DNA of 20,957 bases from NCBI GenBank assembly GCA_035701285.1, contig DASSNT010000025.1, forward strand, positions 1-20,957, in the 5' to 3' direction. The notes under the pieces were generated by a model. That model had not been told where the DNA came from and made no database searches. It saw only the letters and a list, made by a program, of their open reading frames with translations. Position 1 is the stretch's first letter. Every line of letters starts with the position of its first letter. Of this stretch, positions 1 to 6,899 are shown in pieces. A program made the position numbers and the translations under genes. The stretch is from DASSBR01 sp035701285 (GTDB lineage Bacteria > Pseudomonadota > Gammaproteobacteria > Natronospirales > DASSBR01).

Positions 1-932
1 TCGGTCGCCTGCATCTTCTCGCGGCTGAAGTCGTCGATGTCCAGACCCTGCACGATCTTGTACTCGCCGTTGCTGCAGGTGACCGGGTATGAATAAATGA
101 CGCCCGGCTCCACGCCATAGCTGCCGTCGCTCGCCACCCCCATGCTGGTCCAGTCGCCGTCCGGCGTGCCCAGCGCCCACGTGCGCATGTGGTCGATCGC
201 GGCGGAAGCCGCCGAGGCCGCCGACGAGGCACCGCGCGCCTCGATGATCGCCGCGCCGCGCTTCTGCACGGTGCCGATAAAGGTGTCGCGGAACCAACCC
301 TGATCCACCGTGTCCGTCGCCGGCTTGCCGTCGATCTCGGCGTGATGGATATCGGGGTACTGCGTCGAGGAATGATTGCCCCAGATGATCATCTTCTTGA
401 TGTCCGTCACGTGCTTGCCGGTCTTCTCAGCCAATTGTGCCAGCGCCCGGTTATGGTCGAGGCGGGTCATCGCCGTGAACTGATGATCGCCCAGGTCCGG
501 CGCATTGCTGCGCGCGATCAGCGCATTGGTGTTGGCCGGATTACCCACCACCAGCACCCGCACGTCGCGGCTCGCGTGATCGTTCAGCGCCTTGCCCTGC
601 GGGCCGAAAATCTTCGCATTCTGCTGCAGCAGATCCTTGCGCTCCATGCCTGCGCCGCGCGGCTTGGCGCCGACCAGCAACGCATAATCCGCATCCTTGA
701 ATGCAGTCTCCGCCTGGTCCGTGGCGACAGCGTCAATCAGCAGCGGGAAGGCGCAATCCTTCACCTCCATGACCACGCCCTTCAGCGCATCGAGCGCCGG
801 CGGAATTTCCAGCAACTGCAGGATCACCGGCTGATCGGGGCCGAGCATGTCGCCGGCGGCGATGCGGAATACCAGTGCGTAGCCGATGTTGCCGGCGGCG
901 CCGGTGATTGCGATGCGGACGGGGTCTTTCAT
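1..932 (-). CDS. mdh: malate dehydrogenase, 3' end cut off by window edge
   Basis: Cytoplasmic NAD-dependent malate dehydrogenase of the TCA cycle (malate + NAD+ to oxaloacetate + NADH). The frame is open from an ATG at 932-930 to the left edge, giving 310 complete codons. The usual length is about 325-330 residues, so roughly the last 20 residues lie outside. Visible features are the Rossmann loop GAAGNIG (residues 11-17), the substrate-binding segment GAKPRGAGMER (88-98) with its two arginines, NPANTNALI (131-139), RLDHNRA (157-163), and the catalytic histidine in WGNHSSTQYPD (His187). A GGAG Shine-Dalgarno lies 6 nt before the ATG. The gene diverges from the operon that begins at 1129. Identification is firm; only the C-terminus is unseen. 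Confidence 0.95.
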   Translation of the reverse strand, partial: MKDPVRIAITGAAGNIGYALVFRIAAGDMLGPDQPVILQLLEIPPALDALKGVVMEVKDCAFPLLIDAVATDQAETAFKDADYALLVGAKPRGAGMERKDLLQQNAKIFGPQGKALNDHASRDVRVLVVGNPANTNALIARSNAPDLGDHQFTAMTRLDHNRALAQLAEKTGKHVTDIKKMIIWGNHSSTQYPDIHHAEIDGKPATDTVDQGWFRDTFIGTVQKRGAAIIEARGASSAASAASAAIDHMRTWALGTPDGDWTSMGVASDGSYGVEPGVIYSYPVTCSNGEYKIVQGLDIDDFSREKMQAT

Positions 933-1023
933 GGCGGGCTCCAGAAGGTTCTTCTTGGGGGAAAAGGGCAATTTTAACATCTGGCGCGGCATTCTTCGGC
1001 GCAAAAAATATCGTCACCCCCTA

Positions 1024-1051
1024 TTGCAATCCCGAAATTTGCTGTTATAGT
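1024..1051 (+). promoter_or_regulatory. predicted extended -10 promoter for the secreted protein/gntR/ABC operon
   Basis: TTGCAA (1024-1029, 4 of 6 to consensus), a 16-bp spacer and TATAGT (1046-1051, 5 of 6), with TG one base upstream of the -10 (1043-1044), which is the extended -10 signature. Transcription would start near 1058, about 70 nt before the ATG at 1129. This is a prediction by eye. Confidence 0.5.
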
Positions 1052-1062
1052 TACCTACAACA
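1043..1062. promoter_or_regulatory. candidate GntR/YtrA operator, inverted repeat over the -10 box
   Basis: TGTTATAG and CTACAACA are inverted repeats (7 of 8 positions) separated by TTAC. The left half contains most of the predicted -10 box, so a bound protein would block RNA polymerase. GntR-family dimers bind short palindromes and often repress their own operon. The YtrA-type repressor encoded at 1543 is the obvious candidate ligand. The symmetry is seen directly; the assignment is inferred. Confidence 0.5.
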
Positions 1063-1128
1063 CCGGCACAAACTCCGGTGCGGCGGCGCAAAATCAGCGG
1101 CCGCAACATTGGTTCAGGAGATAAAGCC

Positions 1129-1509
1129 ATGGAAACGTACAGTTTTTACAGAACGGCCCTCGCCGTCGCGCTGATCGTCTGCGCCGACTTGTTCTCGGCC
1201 TCGACCGCCGCCGCGGCAACACCGGCAGCCCCCGCGCTCACCGATTCCATCCACGCGCAAACGCAAGCCGCGGTAGCCCGCATTGAAGCGGACCAGCACC
1301 GCGCGCTGCACCGCCAGGCGACCGCCACGCTTGCAGTGACGCCGCCGCGGACGGCGGAAGCCTGGAAGGTAACGGTAACCCGGTTGCCGCGCGCCATCGA
1401 ACCGCCCGTGCTGGATATGGTGCAATCAGTCGCTCAGAATGCGACCTTGCACTGGCTTCCGGAAGTCTCACTGTGGACCCTTCTGCCGAGCGATCTGCCT
1501 CGGCAATGA
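1129..1509 (+). CDS. small exported protein of unknown function heading the gntR-ABC operon
   Basis: A 126-residue protein starting at the ATG at 1129, chosen because AGGAG (1116-1120) sits just upstream; an in-frame start at 1078 would add a basic extension in front of the signal sequence. Residues 1-31 look like a signal peptide: a short polar start, a hydrophobic core ALAVALIVCADLF and an alanine-rich end with plausible cleavage near AAA-TPA. The mature part is rich in Ala, Thr and Pro and has no motif I recognise. It ends 33 nt before gntR without a clear terminator, so it is probably the first gene of that operon. A periplasmic role linked to the ABC transporter is a guess from position only. 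Confidence 0.6.
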   Translation: METYSFYRTALAVALIVCADLFSASTAAAATPAAPALTDSIHAQTQAAVARIEADQHRALHRQATATLAVTPPRTAEAWKVTVTRLPRAIEPPVLDMVQSVAQNATLHWLPEVSLWTLLPSDLPRQ

Positions 1510-1542
1510 AGGCCTTCCGGACTCACAAAAGGCAGCCTGCCC

Positions 1543-1917
1543 ATGGACCCGAACTGGAATGACAATCAACCGATATACCGGCAACTCAGGGACCGGGTTG
1601 TGGCGATGATATTGGAAGACGCGCTGAGCGAAGGCGACGCCCTGCCCTCGGTGCGCACGGTCGCGGCCGAATATCAGCTCAACCCGCTGACGGTGCTCAA
1701 GGGCTACCAGGAGCTGGTTGACGAGGACCTGGTCGAGAAGCGCCGCGGCCTCGGCATGTTCGTTCGTGAAGGCGCGCGCAAGCGCCTGCTGAAAGCCGAA
1801 CGCGAGCAGTTTCTGAACCAGGAATGGCCGGACATCGTTGCCCGCATCGGCCGGCTGGAACTGGACTGGCACGAGTTGTTGAAGAACATCGACACTGGCG
1901 CAGGAGACAAGCAATGA
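1543..1917 (+). CDS. GntR-family transcriptional regulator, YtrA subfamily
   Basis: A 124-residue DNA-binding repressor. Residues about 8-76 form the GntR winged helix-turn-helix (QPIYRQLRDRVV, then PSVRTVAAEYQLNPLTVLKG as the helix-turn-helix, then the wing EKRRGLGMFV). Only about 50 residues follow, which is the mark of the short YtrA subfamily that lacks a large ligand domain. The stop codon overlaps the start of the ABC ATPase gene (ATGA, 1914-1917), so the two are translationally coupled. In Bacillus subtilis, YtrA represses an ABC transporter operon induced by cell-wall antibiotics; a similar envelope-stress circuit is likely here. The palindrome at 1043-1062 is its probable operator. 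No strong Shine-Dalgarno precedes the start, which fits coupling to the gene before it. Confidence 0.88.
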   Translation: MDPNWNDNQPIYRQLRDRVVAMILEDALSEGDALPSVRTVAAEYQLNPLTVLKGYQELVDEDLVEKRRGLGMFVREGARKRLLKAEREQFLNQEWPDIVARIGRLELDWHELLKNIDTGAGDKQ

Positions 1918-2771
1918 CGACGCTTATCAAGGCGCGCAACCTGGGCAAGGCCTACGGCAGCACGGTGGCGCTCGACGGGGTGAACTTCACCATCGACAGT
2001 GGCGCGATCGTCGGCCTGATCGGCCCCAACGGCGCCGGCAAGACGACCGCGCTCAAGGCCATACTCGGCCTGACGCGCTACACGGGGGAACTCGAGGTGC
2101 TCGGCCGCAATCCGCGACGCGAGCGCACCGAGCTGATGCGCGACGTCTGCTTCGTCGCCGACGTCGCGATCCTGCCGCGCTGGCTCAAGGTGGCCAATGC
2201 AATCGACTTCGTCGAGGGGGTGCATCCGAATTTCCGGCGTCAGAAAGCGGAAGAATTCCTTAAGCGCACCAGGATCCGGCCGGATCGCAAGGTCGGACAA
2301 CTCTCGAAAGGCATGGTCGCGCAGCTGCATCTGGCGCTGGTAATGGCGATCGACGCGAAGCTGCTGGTGCTCGACGAGCCCACGCTGGGACTCGACATTC
2401 TCTACCGCAAGCAGTTCTATTCGAGCCTGCTGAACGAGTATTTCGACGAGCAGCGCACGATCATCGTCACGACGCACCAGGTCGAGGAGCTGGAACGCAT
2501 CCTGACGCACCTGATGTTCATCAACGACGGCCGGGTGGTGCTCGACGAGACGATGGACGCGATCGGCGACAAGTTCACCGAGCTGCTCGCCGGACCGGAG
2601 CACGTCGACGAGATTCGCGCGCTGGGGCCGATCCACGAGCACGAAGTGTTCGGCAAGCACCTGTTCCTGTTCGAGGGCGCCAGCCGTGAGCGGCTGCAAC
2701 AGTACGGCGAGCTGCACAGCCCGAGCGTGGCTGACCTGTTCGTCGCCAAAATCGGGGAGGGCCGGCAATGA
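1914..2771 (+). CDS. ABC transporter ATP-binding protein
   Basis: A 285-residue cytoplasmic ATPase that would power the membrane protein encoded next. It shows Walker A GPNGAGKTT (37-45), a signature-like LSKGM (130-134) where LSGGQ is usual, Walker B LLVLDEPT (150-157) and the switch histidine in VTTHQVEE (H188). The C-terminal 75 residues are a family-typical extension. The start at 1914 overlaps the gntR stop by ATGA, and its own stop overlaps the permease start by ATGA (2768-2771). A longer in-frame reading from 1824 would overlap gntR and lacks family similarity. The substrate is unknown. The YtrA-type regulator suggests a defence or envelope-stress exporter rather than nutrient uptake. 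Confidence 0.92.
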   Translation: MTTLIKARNLGKAYGSTVALDGVNFTIDSGAIVGLIGPNGAGKTTALKAILGLTRYTGELEVLGRNPRRERTELMRDVCFVADVAILPRWLKVANAIDFVEGVHPNFRRQKAEEFLKRTRIRPDRKVGQLSKGMVAQLHLALVMAIDAKLLVLDEPTLGLDILYRKQFYSSLLNEYFDEQRTIIVTTHQVEELERILTHLMFINDGRVVLDETMDAIGDKFTELLAGPEHVDEIRALGPIHEHEVFGKHLFLFEGASRERLQQYGELHSPSVADLFVAKIGEGRQ

Positions 2772-3691
2772 ATACCTTCAATTGGCTCGTTAAACGCGAA
2801 CTGTGGGAGAACCGCTCGTTCTGGCTGGTGCCGCTGGCGATGACGGTGCTGGTGGTGCTCGCCTATATTGCCGGCATTGTGGCCATCTGGGTTCACGGCG
2901 TCCACATCACGATCGACGGCCACTCCGGCGCGAGCCTGGCAGCCATGGCCGCGACCCACGCGGAAGACGTCCACGAGGGCCTGACCCTCTTCTACATATC
3001 GCTGACGACATTGTTCAACTTCGTACTGATCATCATGGTGATCCGTTACCTGCTGCAATGCCTGTACGACGACCGCCGCGACCGCAGCATCCTGTTCTGG
3101 CAGTCGCTGCCGATCTCGGACACCACTACGGTGCTGTCAAAGCTGTTCGTGGTGATGGTGGTCGCGCCGCTGGCCACGTTTGCCCTGCTGCTGGTGGTGC
3201 AACTGGTCGGCGCCGGCGCGGTGTCAGCAGTCGCCGGCTATGTCGGCGTTCCCGCCGGCATGGTCTGGACGCAAAGCGATCTGGGCGGCATCTGGGCCTA
3301 CCTGGTGGTCGGCTTCCTGGTGCAGTCGCTGTGGTACCTGCCGTTCTACGGCTGGCTGATGATGGCGTCGGCCTGGGCGCGGCGCGCGCCGGTGCTGTGG
3401 GCGGCGGTCCCGGTGCTGGTCGCCGGCATCGTCGAAGGCATCGTGTTCCAGACCAACCGCTTCCTGACCGTGATCGGACACCACGCCATCAGCATGGTGC
3501 CGGGCATCGGCTCGAACATCCGCGTGAATGGCAAGGCCCCGGATTTCGACGCGGCCGGCGTGCACGGCTTTGCGATGCACACCCTCGCGGCGACGCTCGG
3601 CAGCGCCAGCATGTGGATAGGCGTCGGCATCGGCATCGTGTTCGTCGCCGCTGCCATCATGATCCGCCGCTATCGCGCCGAAGACTATTAA
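2768..3691 (+). CDS. ABC-2 type membrane permease
   Basis: A 307-residue integral membrane protein and probable partner of the preceding ATPase. About six hydrophobic segments are visible: residues about 20-42, 75-98, 119-144, 175-200, 205-228 and 280-300. A soluble stretch between the first two segments (about residues 43-74) carries HSGASLAAMAATHAEDVHEG. The segment LYDDRRDRSILFWQSLPISD between the second and third helices is typical of ABC-2 permeases, where it forms the cytoplasmic coupling region. The start overlaps the ATPase stop (ATGA). Substrate cannot be deduced. Confidence 0.88.
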   Translation: MNTFNWLVKRELWENRSFWLVPLAMTVLVVLAYIAGIVAIWVHGVHITIDGHSGASLAAMAATHAEDVHEGLTLFYISLTTLFNFVLIIMVIRYLLQCLYDDRRDRSILFWQSLPISDTTTVLSKLFVVMVVAPLATFALLLVVQLVGAGAVSAVAGYVGVPAGMVWTQSDLGGIWAYLVVGFLVQSLWYLPFYGWLMMASAWARRAPVLWAAVPVLVAGIVEGIVFQTNRFLTVIGHHAISMVPGIGSNIRVNGKAPDFDAAGVHGFAMHTLAATLGSASMWIGVGIGIVFVAAAIMIRRYRAEDY

Positions 3692-3714
3692 ACCCGATGA
3701 TGAAAAGGAAGATT

Positions 3715-4095
3715 ATGAAATCGAAGCAAGTCATCCGCGCCGGATTGCCTGTCGCTTGCGCCGCCGCCCTGCTGTTGCCGCTCGGCGGCTGCGTTCTCGC
3801 CATCGGTGGCAACGGCGACTCGGGGCCCGAGACCTACACGGCCGGCGAATGGATTCAGAAACAGGCCCGGGCCAGCAATCAGGAACGCGCGCTGGCCTCC
3901 CGTGTCGCCGAAGCACTGGCGGACGATCCATTGTTGAATGAGGCCGACATCGAATTTCGCGTCAACGGCAACATCGTGACGCTGAGCGGAACGATTTACA
4001 GCCTTGCCACTTACCAGCACGCAATCGAAGTGGTGCGCAAAGTCGATGGCGTGGATACCGTCACGTCGCGCATTGAGCTGAACGTGACGCGATAA
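3715..4095 (+). CDS. BON-domain lipoprotein
   Basis: A 126-residue predicted lipoprotein. The signal peptide ends in the lipobox LGGC with Cys26 as the lipidation site. Residues about 60-126 form one BON domain (DPLLNEADIEFRVNGNIVTL, then VRKVDGVDTVTSRIEL), a fold associated with envelope binding, as in OsmY-type proteins. The start at 3715 is preferred because AAGGA (3705-3709) lies 5 nt upstream; in-frame ATGs at 3697 and 3700 lack this and would add six or five residues. The gene begins 23 nt after the permease stop without a terminator, so it is probably the last gene of the operon. This strengthens an envelope-maintenance role for the operon. Confidence 0.82.
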   Translation: MKSKQVIRAGLPVACAAALLLPLGGCVLAIGGNGDSGPETYTAGEWIQKQARASNQERALASRVAEALADDPLLNEADIEFRVNGNIVTLSGTIYSLATYQHAIEVVRKVDGVDTVTSRIELNVTR

Positions 4096-4096
4096 C

Positions 4097-4130
4097 AAAA
4101 AAGCCCGCCCGCGGGGGGCGCGGGCGGGCT
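4097..4130 (-). terminator. Rho-independent terminator of the CsbD-like gene
   Basis: A perfect 11-bp stem (AGCCCGCCCGC at 4102-4112 with its complement at 4120-4130) closes a 7-nt loop. On the minus strand the stem is followed directly by TTTTTT, so it works best for the leftward gene at 4136-4336. On the plus strand no T-run follows, so for the BON lipoprotein gene it would be a weak terminator at best. Confidence 0.85.
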
Positions 4131-4135
4131 ACAGA

Positions 4136-4336
4136 TTAATGAAGCGTTTTGCCGAACTCGTTGATCTGTTTCTCGGCCATTTCCTTCGAGTAGCCGTACT
4201 TCTCCTGCAGCTTGCCTGACAGGCGCTCGCGGTTGCCGGCAATCTGGTCCCACTCGTCGTCGGTCAGCTTGCCCCACTTCTGGCGAGCCTGGCCTTTGAA
4301 CTGCTTCCAGTTGCCTTCAATTCTGTCCCATTCCAT
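4136..4336 (-). CDS. CsbD-like stress-response protein
   Basis: A 66-residue, highly charged, helical protein. The pattern MEWDRIEGNWKQFKGQARQK, then WGKLTDDEWDQIAGNRERL, then KYGYSKEMAEKQI is characteristic of the CsbD family, small proteins induced in stationary phase and general stress whose molecular function is not settled. The start at 4336 is chosen for the strong AGGAGG five nucleotides upstream; the in-frame ATG eight codons earlier has no comparable site. It has its own strong terminator, so it is probably transcribed alone. Confidence 0.9.
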   Translation of the reverse strand: MEWDRIEGNWKQFKGQARQKWGKLTDDEWDQIAGNRERLSGKLQEKYGYSKEMAEKQINEFGKTLH

Positions 4337-4419
4337 GGTTGCCTCCTTGCGCTGATGCATATGTCTAATGTAGCCGAATCGTCCGGCCCGAACGTCGACT
4401 TACCCCGCATTATTGCAGA

Positions 4420-4974
4420 TCAATCGGAAGAAGCTTGCGTCCAGCGTGCGGTATCGAGGATCTGGTCGATTTTCGCGGCCAGCCTTTGCAGCGCCGCCGG
4501 CGCGCCCTGGCAGCCGTAGTCGTAATGGATAACCTTGGTTCGCGCGTCGCGGGTCACGCCGATCACCACTCCCGGCTTGCCCGGCTCGATTGTCTCGCAG
4601 CCGGTGCCGCCCGGACCGTTATGGTAGACATCCTTGACCGAAAAGAATTTGGCCTGCTGGACCACGCGGTACAACGCCGTCAACTGGCCGACGGTCACCG
4701 GCGCCGTCCGCGTGCCGGTCACCGCGACGTTCTTGCCGCCGGCGTACTCGATCCCGCCGGAGCCCTTCGCCAGCACTGCATACACCGGGCAGTCGCCGAT
4801 ACACGGCTTGCGGTGTAAAAAGACCTGGAGATGCTGCAGCGCGCTGGCCGGAATCGGTTTCGGCTGCGGTTGCGAAGGCTGTTGCGGCGGGCGCGTCAGC
4901 GCCCAGTAGAAACCGCCCATCACCAGGATGACACCAGCGAGAATCGCGATTAAATAAAGTGTGCTGCGTGGCAT
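4420..4974 (-). CDS. DUF6438 domain protein with N-terminal membrane anchor
   Basis: A 184-residue protein. Residues 5-25 form a hydrophobic anchor or uncleaved signal, then comes a Pro/Gln-rich linker (29-42). The domain starts about residue 47 and carries KPCIGDCPVYAV (Cys58 and Cys62), GGIEYAGGKNVAVTG, and later VIHYDYGCQGAPAALQRLAAKIDQI. This is the layout of DUF6438, with its hallmark PCxGxCPxY motif; function is unknown. The two cysteines could form a disulfide or bind metal in the periplasm. The gene begins 6 nt after the stop of the lipoprotein gene on the same strand, so the two are probably cotranscribed. Confidence 0.78.
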   Translation of the reverse strand: MPRSTLYLIAILAGVILVMGGFYWALTRPPQQPSQPQPKPIPASALQHLQVFLHRKPCIGDCPVYAVLAKGSGGIEYAGGKNVAVTGTRTAPVTVGQLTALYRVVQQAKFFSVKDVYHNGPGGTGCETIEPGKPGVVIGVTRDARTKVIHYDYGCQGAPAALQRLAAKIDQILDTARWTQASSD

Positions 4975-4980
4975 GGCGGT

Positions 4981-5514
4981 TTATTGCGCGCGAGCCAGAT
5001 CCGCCTGCGCCTGGCGGCGCAGCTCGCCGGCGTGCCCGCGAATCGCGGCGGCCTCGCCCGGCTCCAGTTGGACCGGCCGTCCGTTGATGACCTTAACCGC
5101 GCGCACCAGCTTGCCGTTGCCGCCGTAAGCGAGCTGAATGTCGATCTCCGCCGGTTGCGGGTTCAGGATGTCCGGGCTGCCGGCACTGCCCTGGCCGCGA
5201 AAGTAGAACAGCTTGCCGTCGCGATAGTAGTACTTGTTGACGGCATAGCCCTGGGTGCGTTCGCCCCCGGCGGTCTCGACGATGTACACCGGCTTCGGCC
5301 CGTCGAAATACGCCTGGTAGGTCGATGTCGTCTGCTCGTTTTGCCACTGGCCAACGATTTTGCGGTATTGATCCAGGCGGGCCTCGATCAAGCCGACCTG
5401 AGCCTGGATCGTCTCCGCTCCCGCCGGCTGCGGTTGCCCGCGGGGCGGCTGTGCGGCGCACGCGGCCAGCAGTGCGGCCGCCAGAGCGGTAACCAGGGCT
5501 GAATAACGGATCAT
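4981..5514 (-). CDS. small lipoprotein, family not recognised
   Basis: A 177-residue predicted lipoprotein. The signal peptide ends in LLAAC, with Cys19 as the lipidation site, followed by a Pro/Gln-rich linker. The mature protein has an N-terminal helical part (about 35-62) and a central beta-rich stretch (VYIVETAGGERTQGYAVNKY, then YYYRDGKLFYFRGQG) resembling lysozyme-inhibitor-like or repeat folds, but I cannot assign a family. The ATG at 5514 gives a standard lipoprotein signal. A longer reading from 5601 would run through the palindromic repeat at 5553-5588 and is less likely. It is followed 6 nt later by the DUF6438 gene. Confidence 0.7.
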   Translation of the reverse strand: MIRYSALVTALAAALLAACAAQPPRGQPQPAGAETIQAQVGLIEARLDQYRKIVGQWQNEQTTSTYQAYFDGPKPVYIVETAGGERTQGYAVNKYYYRDGKLFYFRGQGSAGSPDILNPQPAEIDIQLAYGGNGKLVRAVKVINGRPVQLEPGEAAAIRGHAGELRRQAQADLARAQ

Positions 5515-5552
5515 GTGCGCATGATACCGCAGAAGACTCTGATTGCCCCTCA

Positions 5553-5588
5553 TCCATACCCTCTTCCCGAGCGGGGAGAGGGTATGGA
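5553..5588. repeat. REP-like intergenic palindrome
   Basis: A 16-bp stem (5553-5568 with 5573-5588, one T-G wobble) closes the tetraloop GAGC. The arms contain the CCCTCTTCCC / GGGGAGAGGG sequence common to extragenic palindromic repeats in many GC-rich proteobacteria. It lies between the amidohydrolase stop (5598) and the lipoprotein start (5514). No T-run follows on either strand, so it is not a classical terminator. It could stabilise or attenuate the transcript. Confidence 0.7.
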
Positions 5589-5597
5589 GGACGCATT

Positions 5598-6899
5598 TCA
5601 CCTGTTAGTGCCAGGGTGGAAGTATTCCGCCGGCAGCGGCTTGTCGTCGAAGATCGCCTTCATGTAGCGGTCGCGCAGCAGCGTCTGGCGGCTGACCATC
5701 GGCATCTTCCTGCCGGCGATGAACACCTGGTCCGCGAATGTCGTCACCTCCAGCGGATCGCCGTTCCAGATCACCACGTCGGCCACCTTGCCGGGCGCCA
5801 GCGTCCCGACACGGTCGGCCACGCCGTAAATCTTCGCCGGATTGAGCATGATCGCCTTGAGCGCGTCGATCCACGGCAGCCCGTAGGCGACCGCGTTACC
5901 GGCCGCCTGGGTGACGTTGCGGGCATTGTGGGTATCGCCGGTCGCAAACGCGATCAGCACCCCCGCCTGTTGCAGCCGCGCCGCATTGTGCAGCGTCGCA
6001 CCCAGCGATTCGAACCGCGACGGCAGATCCTGAAGCGGGTCGAGCAGCACCGGCACGTGCGCGGCGGCCAGCTTGTCCGCCACCATCCACGCCTCGGCGC
6101 CGCCGGACACGATCAGGTGCAGGCCATATTCCTGCGCCAGATGCAGCGCGGCTTCGATATCGCTCGCCCGGTTCACCTCGACCACCAGCGGCTCACGGCC
6201 TTCGACAACCGGGATCAGCGCTGCCAGATCGAGACGCGACAGCGCGTAATCCCGGCGCTGATTTTCCGCGTAGTCGTCGCGGTGGCTGGCGTAATCGCGG
6301 GCGTCCTGCAGCGCTTCGGCGAGCTTCAGCAGCGCGGCGGCGCGTGAACCGCCGGCATGACGTGCGCCAGCCTCGCCCAGCAGCGCGAACATCGCCGCCG
6401 GGTTCTTGTGGATAAAGCCTGTCGTCGAGCCGAGGTCGATCACCGCGCCGCGACCAGTGATAACGTGCTTCTCGCTGCTGCCATCGGGGGCCACCACCGC
6501 GCGGGTCACGCCGGCGATGCGGTTCACCGGGATCAGTACGGAACGCGGGTTGATCGCGGAAGCGACATCGAAAGCCGCGCTGAAATACGTGTTCTGCGAG
6601 GCATCGCGCGTGGATTCGACGGCCGAAACTTCAACCACGCCGAACTGGCTTTGCGGATCAAAGATGCCGGGCGTCACGATCTTGCCGGTCGCGTCGATGC
6701 GCTCGGCGTCGGCTGGAATTGAAACATCGGCACCGACAGCGGCAATCCTGCCGTCCTTGATCAAGACGGTGCCATGCTCGATCTTCCCCGCCGGTCCAAG
6801 CGTATAGATCGTCCCGCCGGTGATCGCGTAAGTCTGCGCGTGAGCCGCGGCGGCGAAAGTCATGAACGCCGCGGCGATGGCAATAGCGAATGGTTTCAT
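5598..6899 (-). CDS. exported amidohydrolase-family protein lacking most metal ligands
   Basis: A 433-residue protein with a signal peptide cut after AHA (residue 21). It has the amidohydrolase superfamily frame: an N-terminal beta-sandwich (GTVLIKDGRIAAVGADV, 43-59), the strand-1 approach GKIVTPGIFD (72-81) and the C-terminal MLNPAKIYGVADRVGTLAPGKVADVVIWNGDPL (351-383). At the metal site, where relatives have HxH after the strand-1 aspartate, it has Gln83-Ser84-Gln85. Asn243 (VEVNRASD) and Ser265-Gly-Gly stand where the strand-5 and strand-6 histidines are expected. Asp322 (ATGDTHN) is kept. It is therefore probably not a metal-dependent hydrolase. Its start overlaps the stop of the intact partner by ATGA (6896-6899), suggesting equimolar production, perhaps as a complex. 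Confidence 0.85.
   Translation of the reverse strand: MKPFAIAIAAAFMTFAAAAHAQTYAITGGTIYTLGPAGKIEHGTVLIKDGRIAAVGADVSIPADAERIDATGKIVTPGIFDPQSQFGVVEVSAVESTRDASQNTYFSAAFDVASAINPRSVLIPVNRIAGVTRAVVAPDGSSEKHVITGRGAVIDLGSTTGFIHKNPAAMFALLGEAGARHAGGSRAAALLKLAEALQDARDYASHRDDYAENQRRDYALSRLDLAALIPVVEGREPLVVEVNRASDIEAALHLAQEYGLHLIVSGGAEAWMVADKLAAAHVPVLLDPLQDLPSRFESLGATLHNAARLQQAGVLIAFATGDTHNARNVTQAAGNAVAYGLPWIDALKAIMLNPAKIYGVADRVGTLAPGKVADVVIWNGDPLEVTTFADQVFIAGRKMPMVSRQTLLRDRYMKAIFDDKPLPAEYFHPGTNR

Larger units (their letters stand above)
933..1128. other. divergent intergenic region between mdh and the gntR-ABC operon
   Basis: This 196-bp stretch holds the control regions of two divergent transcription units. 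Toward the right it contains an extended -10 promoter, a palindromic operator candidate and a small 5'-UTR hairpin (CACCGG at 1061-1066 pairing with CCGGTG at 1075-1080). Toward mdh, a minus-strand TAAAAT (971-976) could be a -10 box, but I see no convincing -35 for it. No coding sequence is evident. Confidence 0.6.

Noticed and set aside
189..977. 262-codon plus-strand frame at the left end
   Set aside because: It is antisense to malate dehydrogenase, which shows conserved cofactor and catalytic motifs although cut by the window edge.
1704..2768. 354-codon minus-strand frame opposite the ABC ATPase
   Set aside because: The plus-strand frame has all ABC motifs; the minus frame is a compositional shadow without motifs.
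2803..3714. Long N-terminal extension of the BON lipoprotein frame
   Set aside because: It reads out of frame through the permease gene and is rich in Arg/Gly; the lipoprotein signal begins at 3715 after a clear ribosome site.
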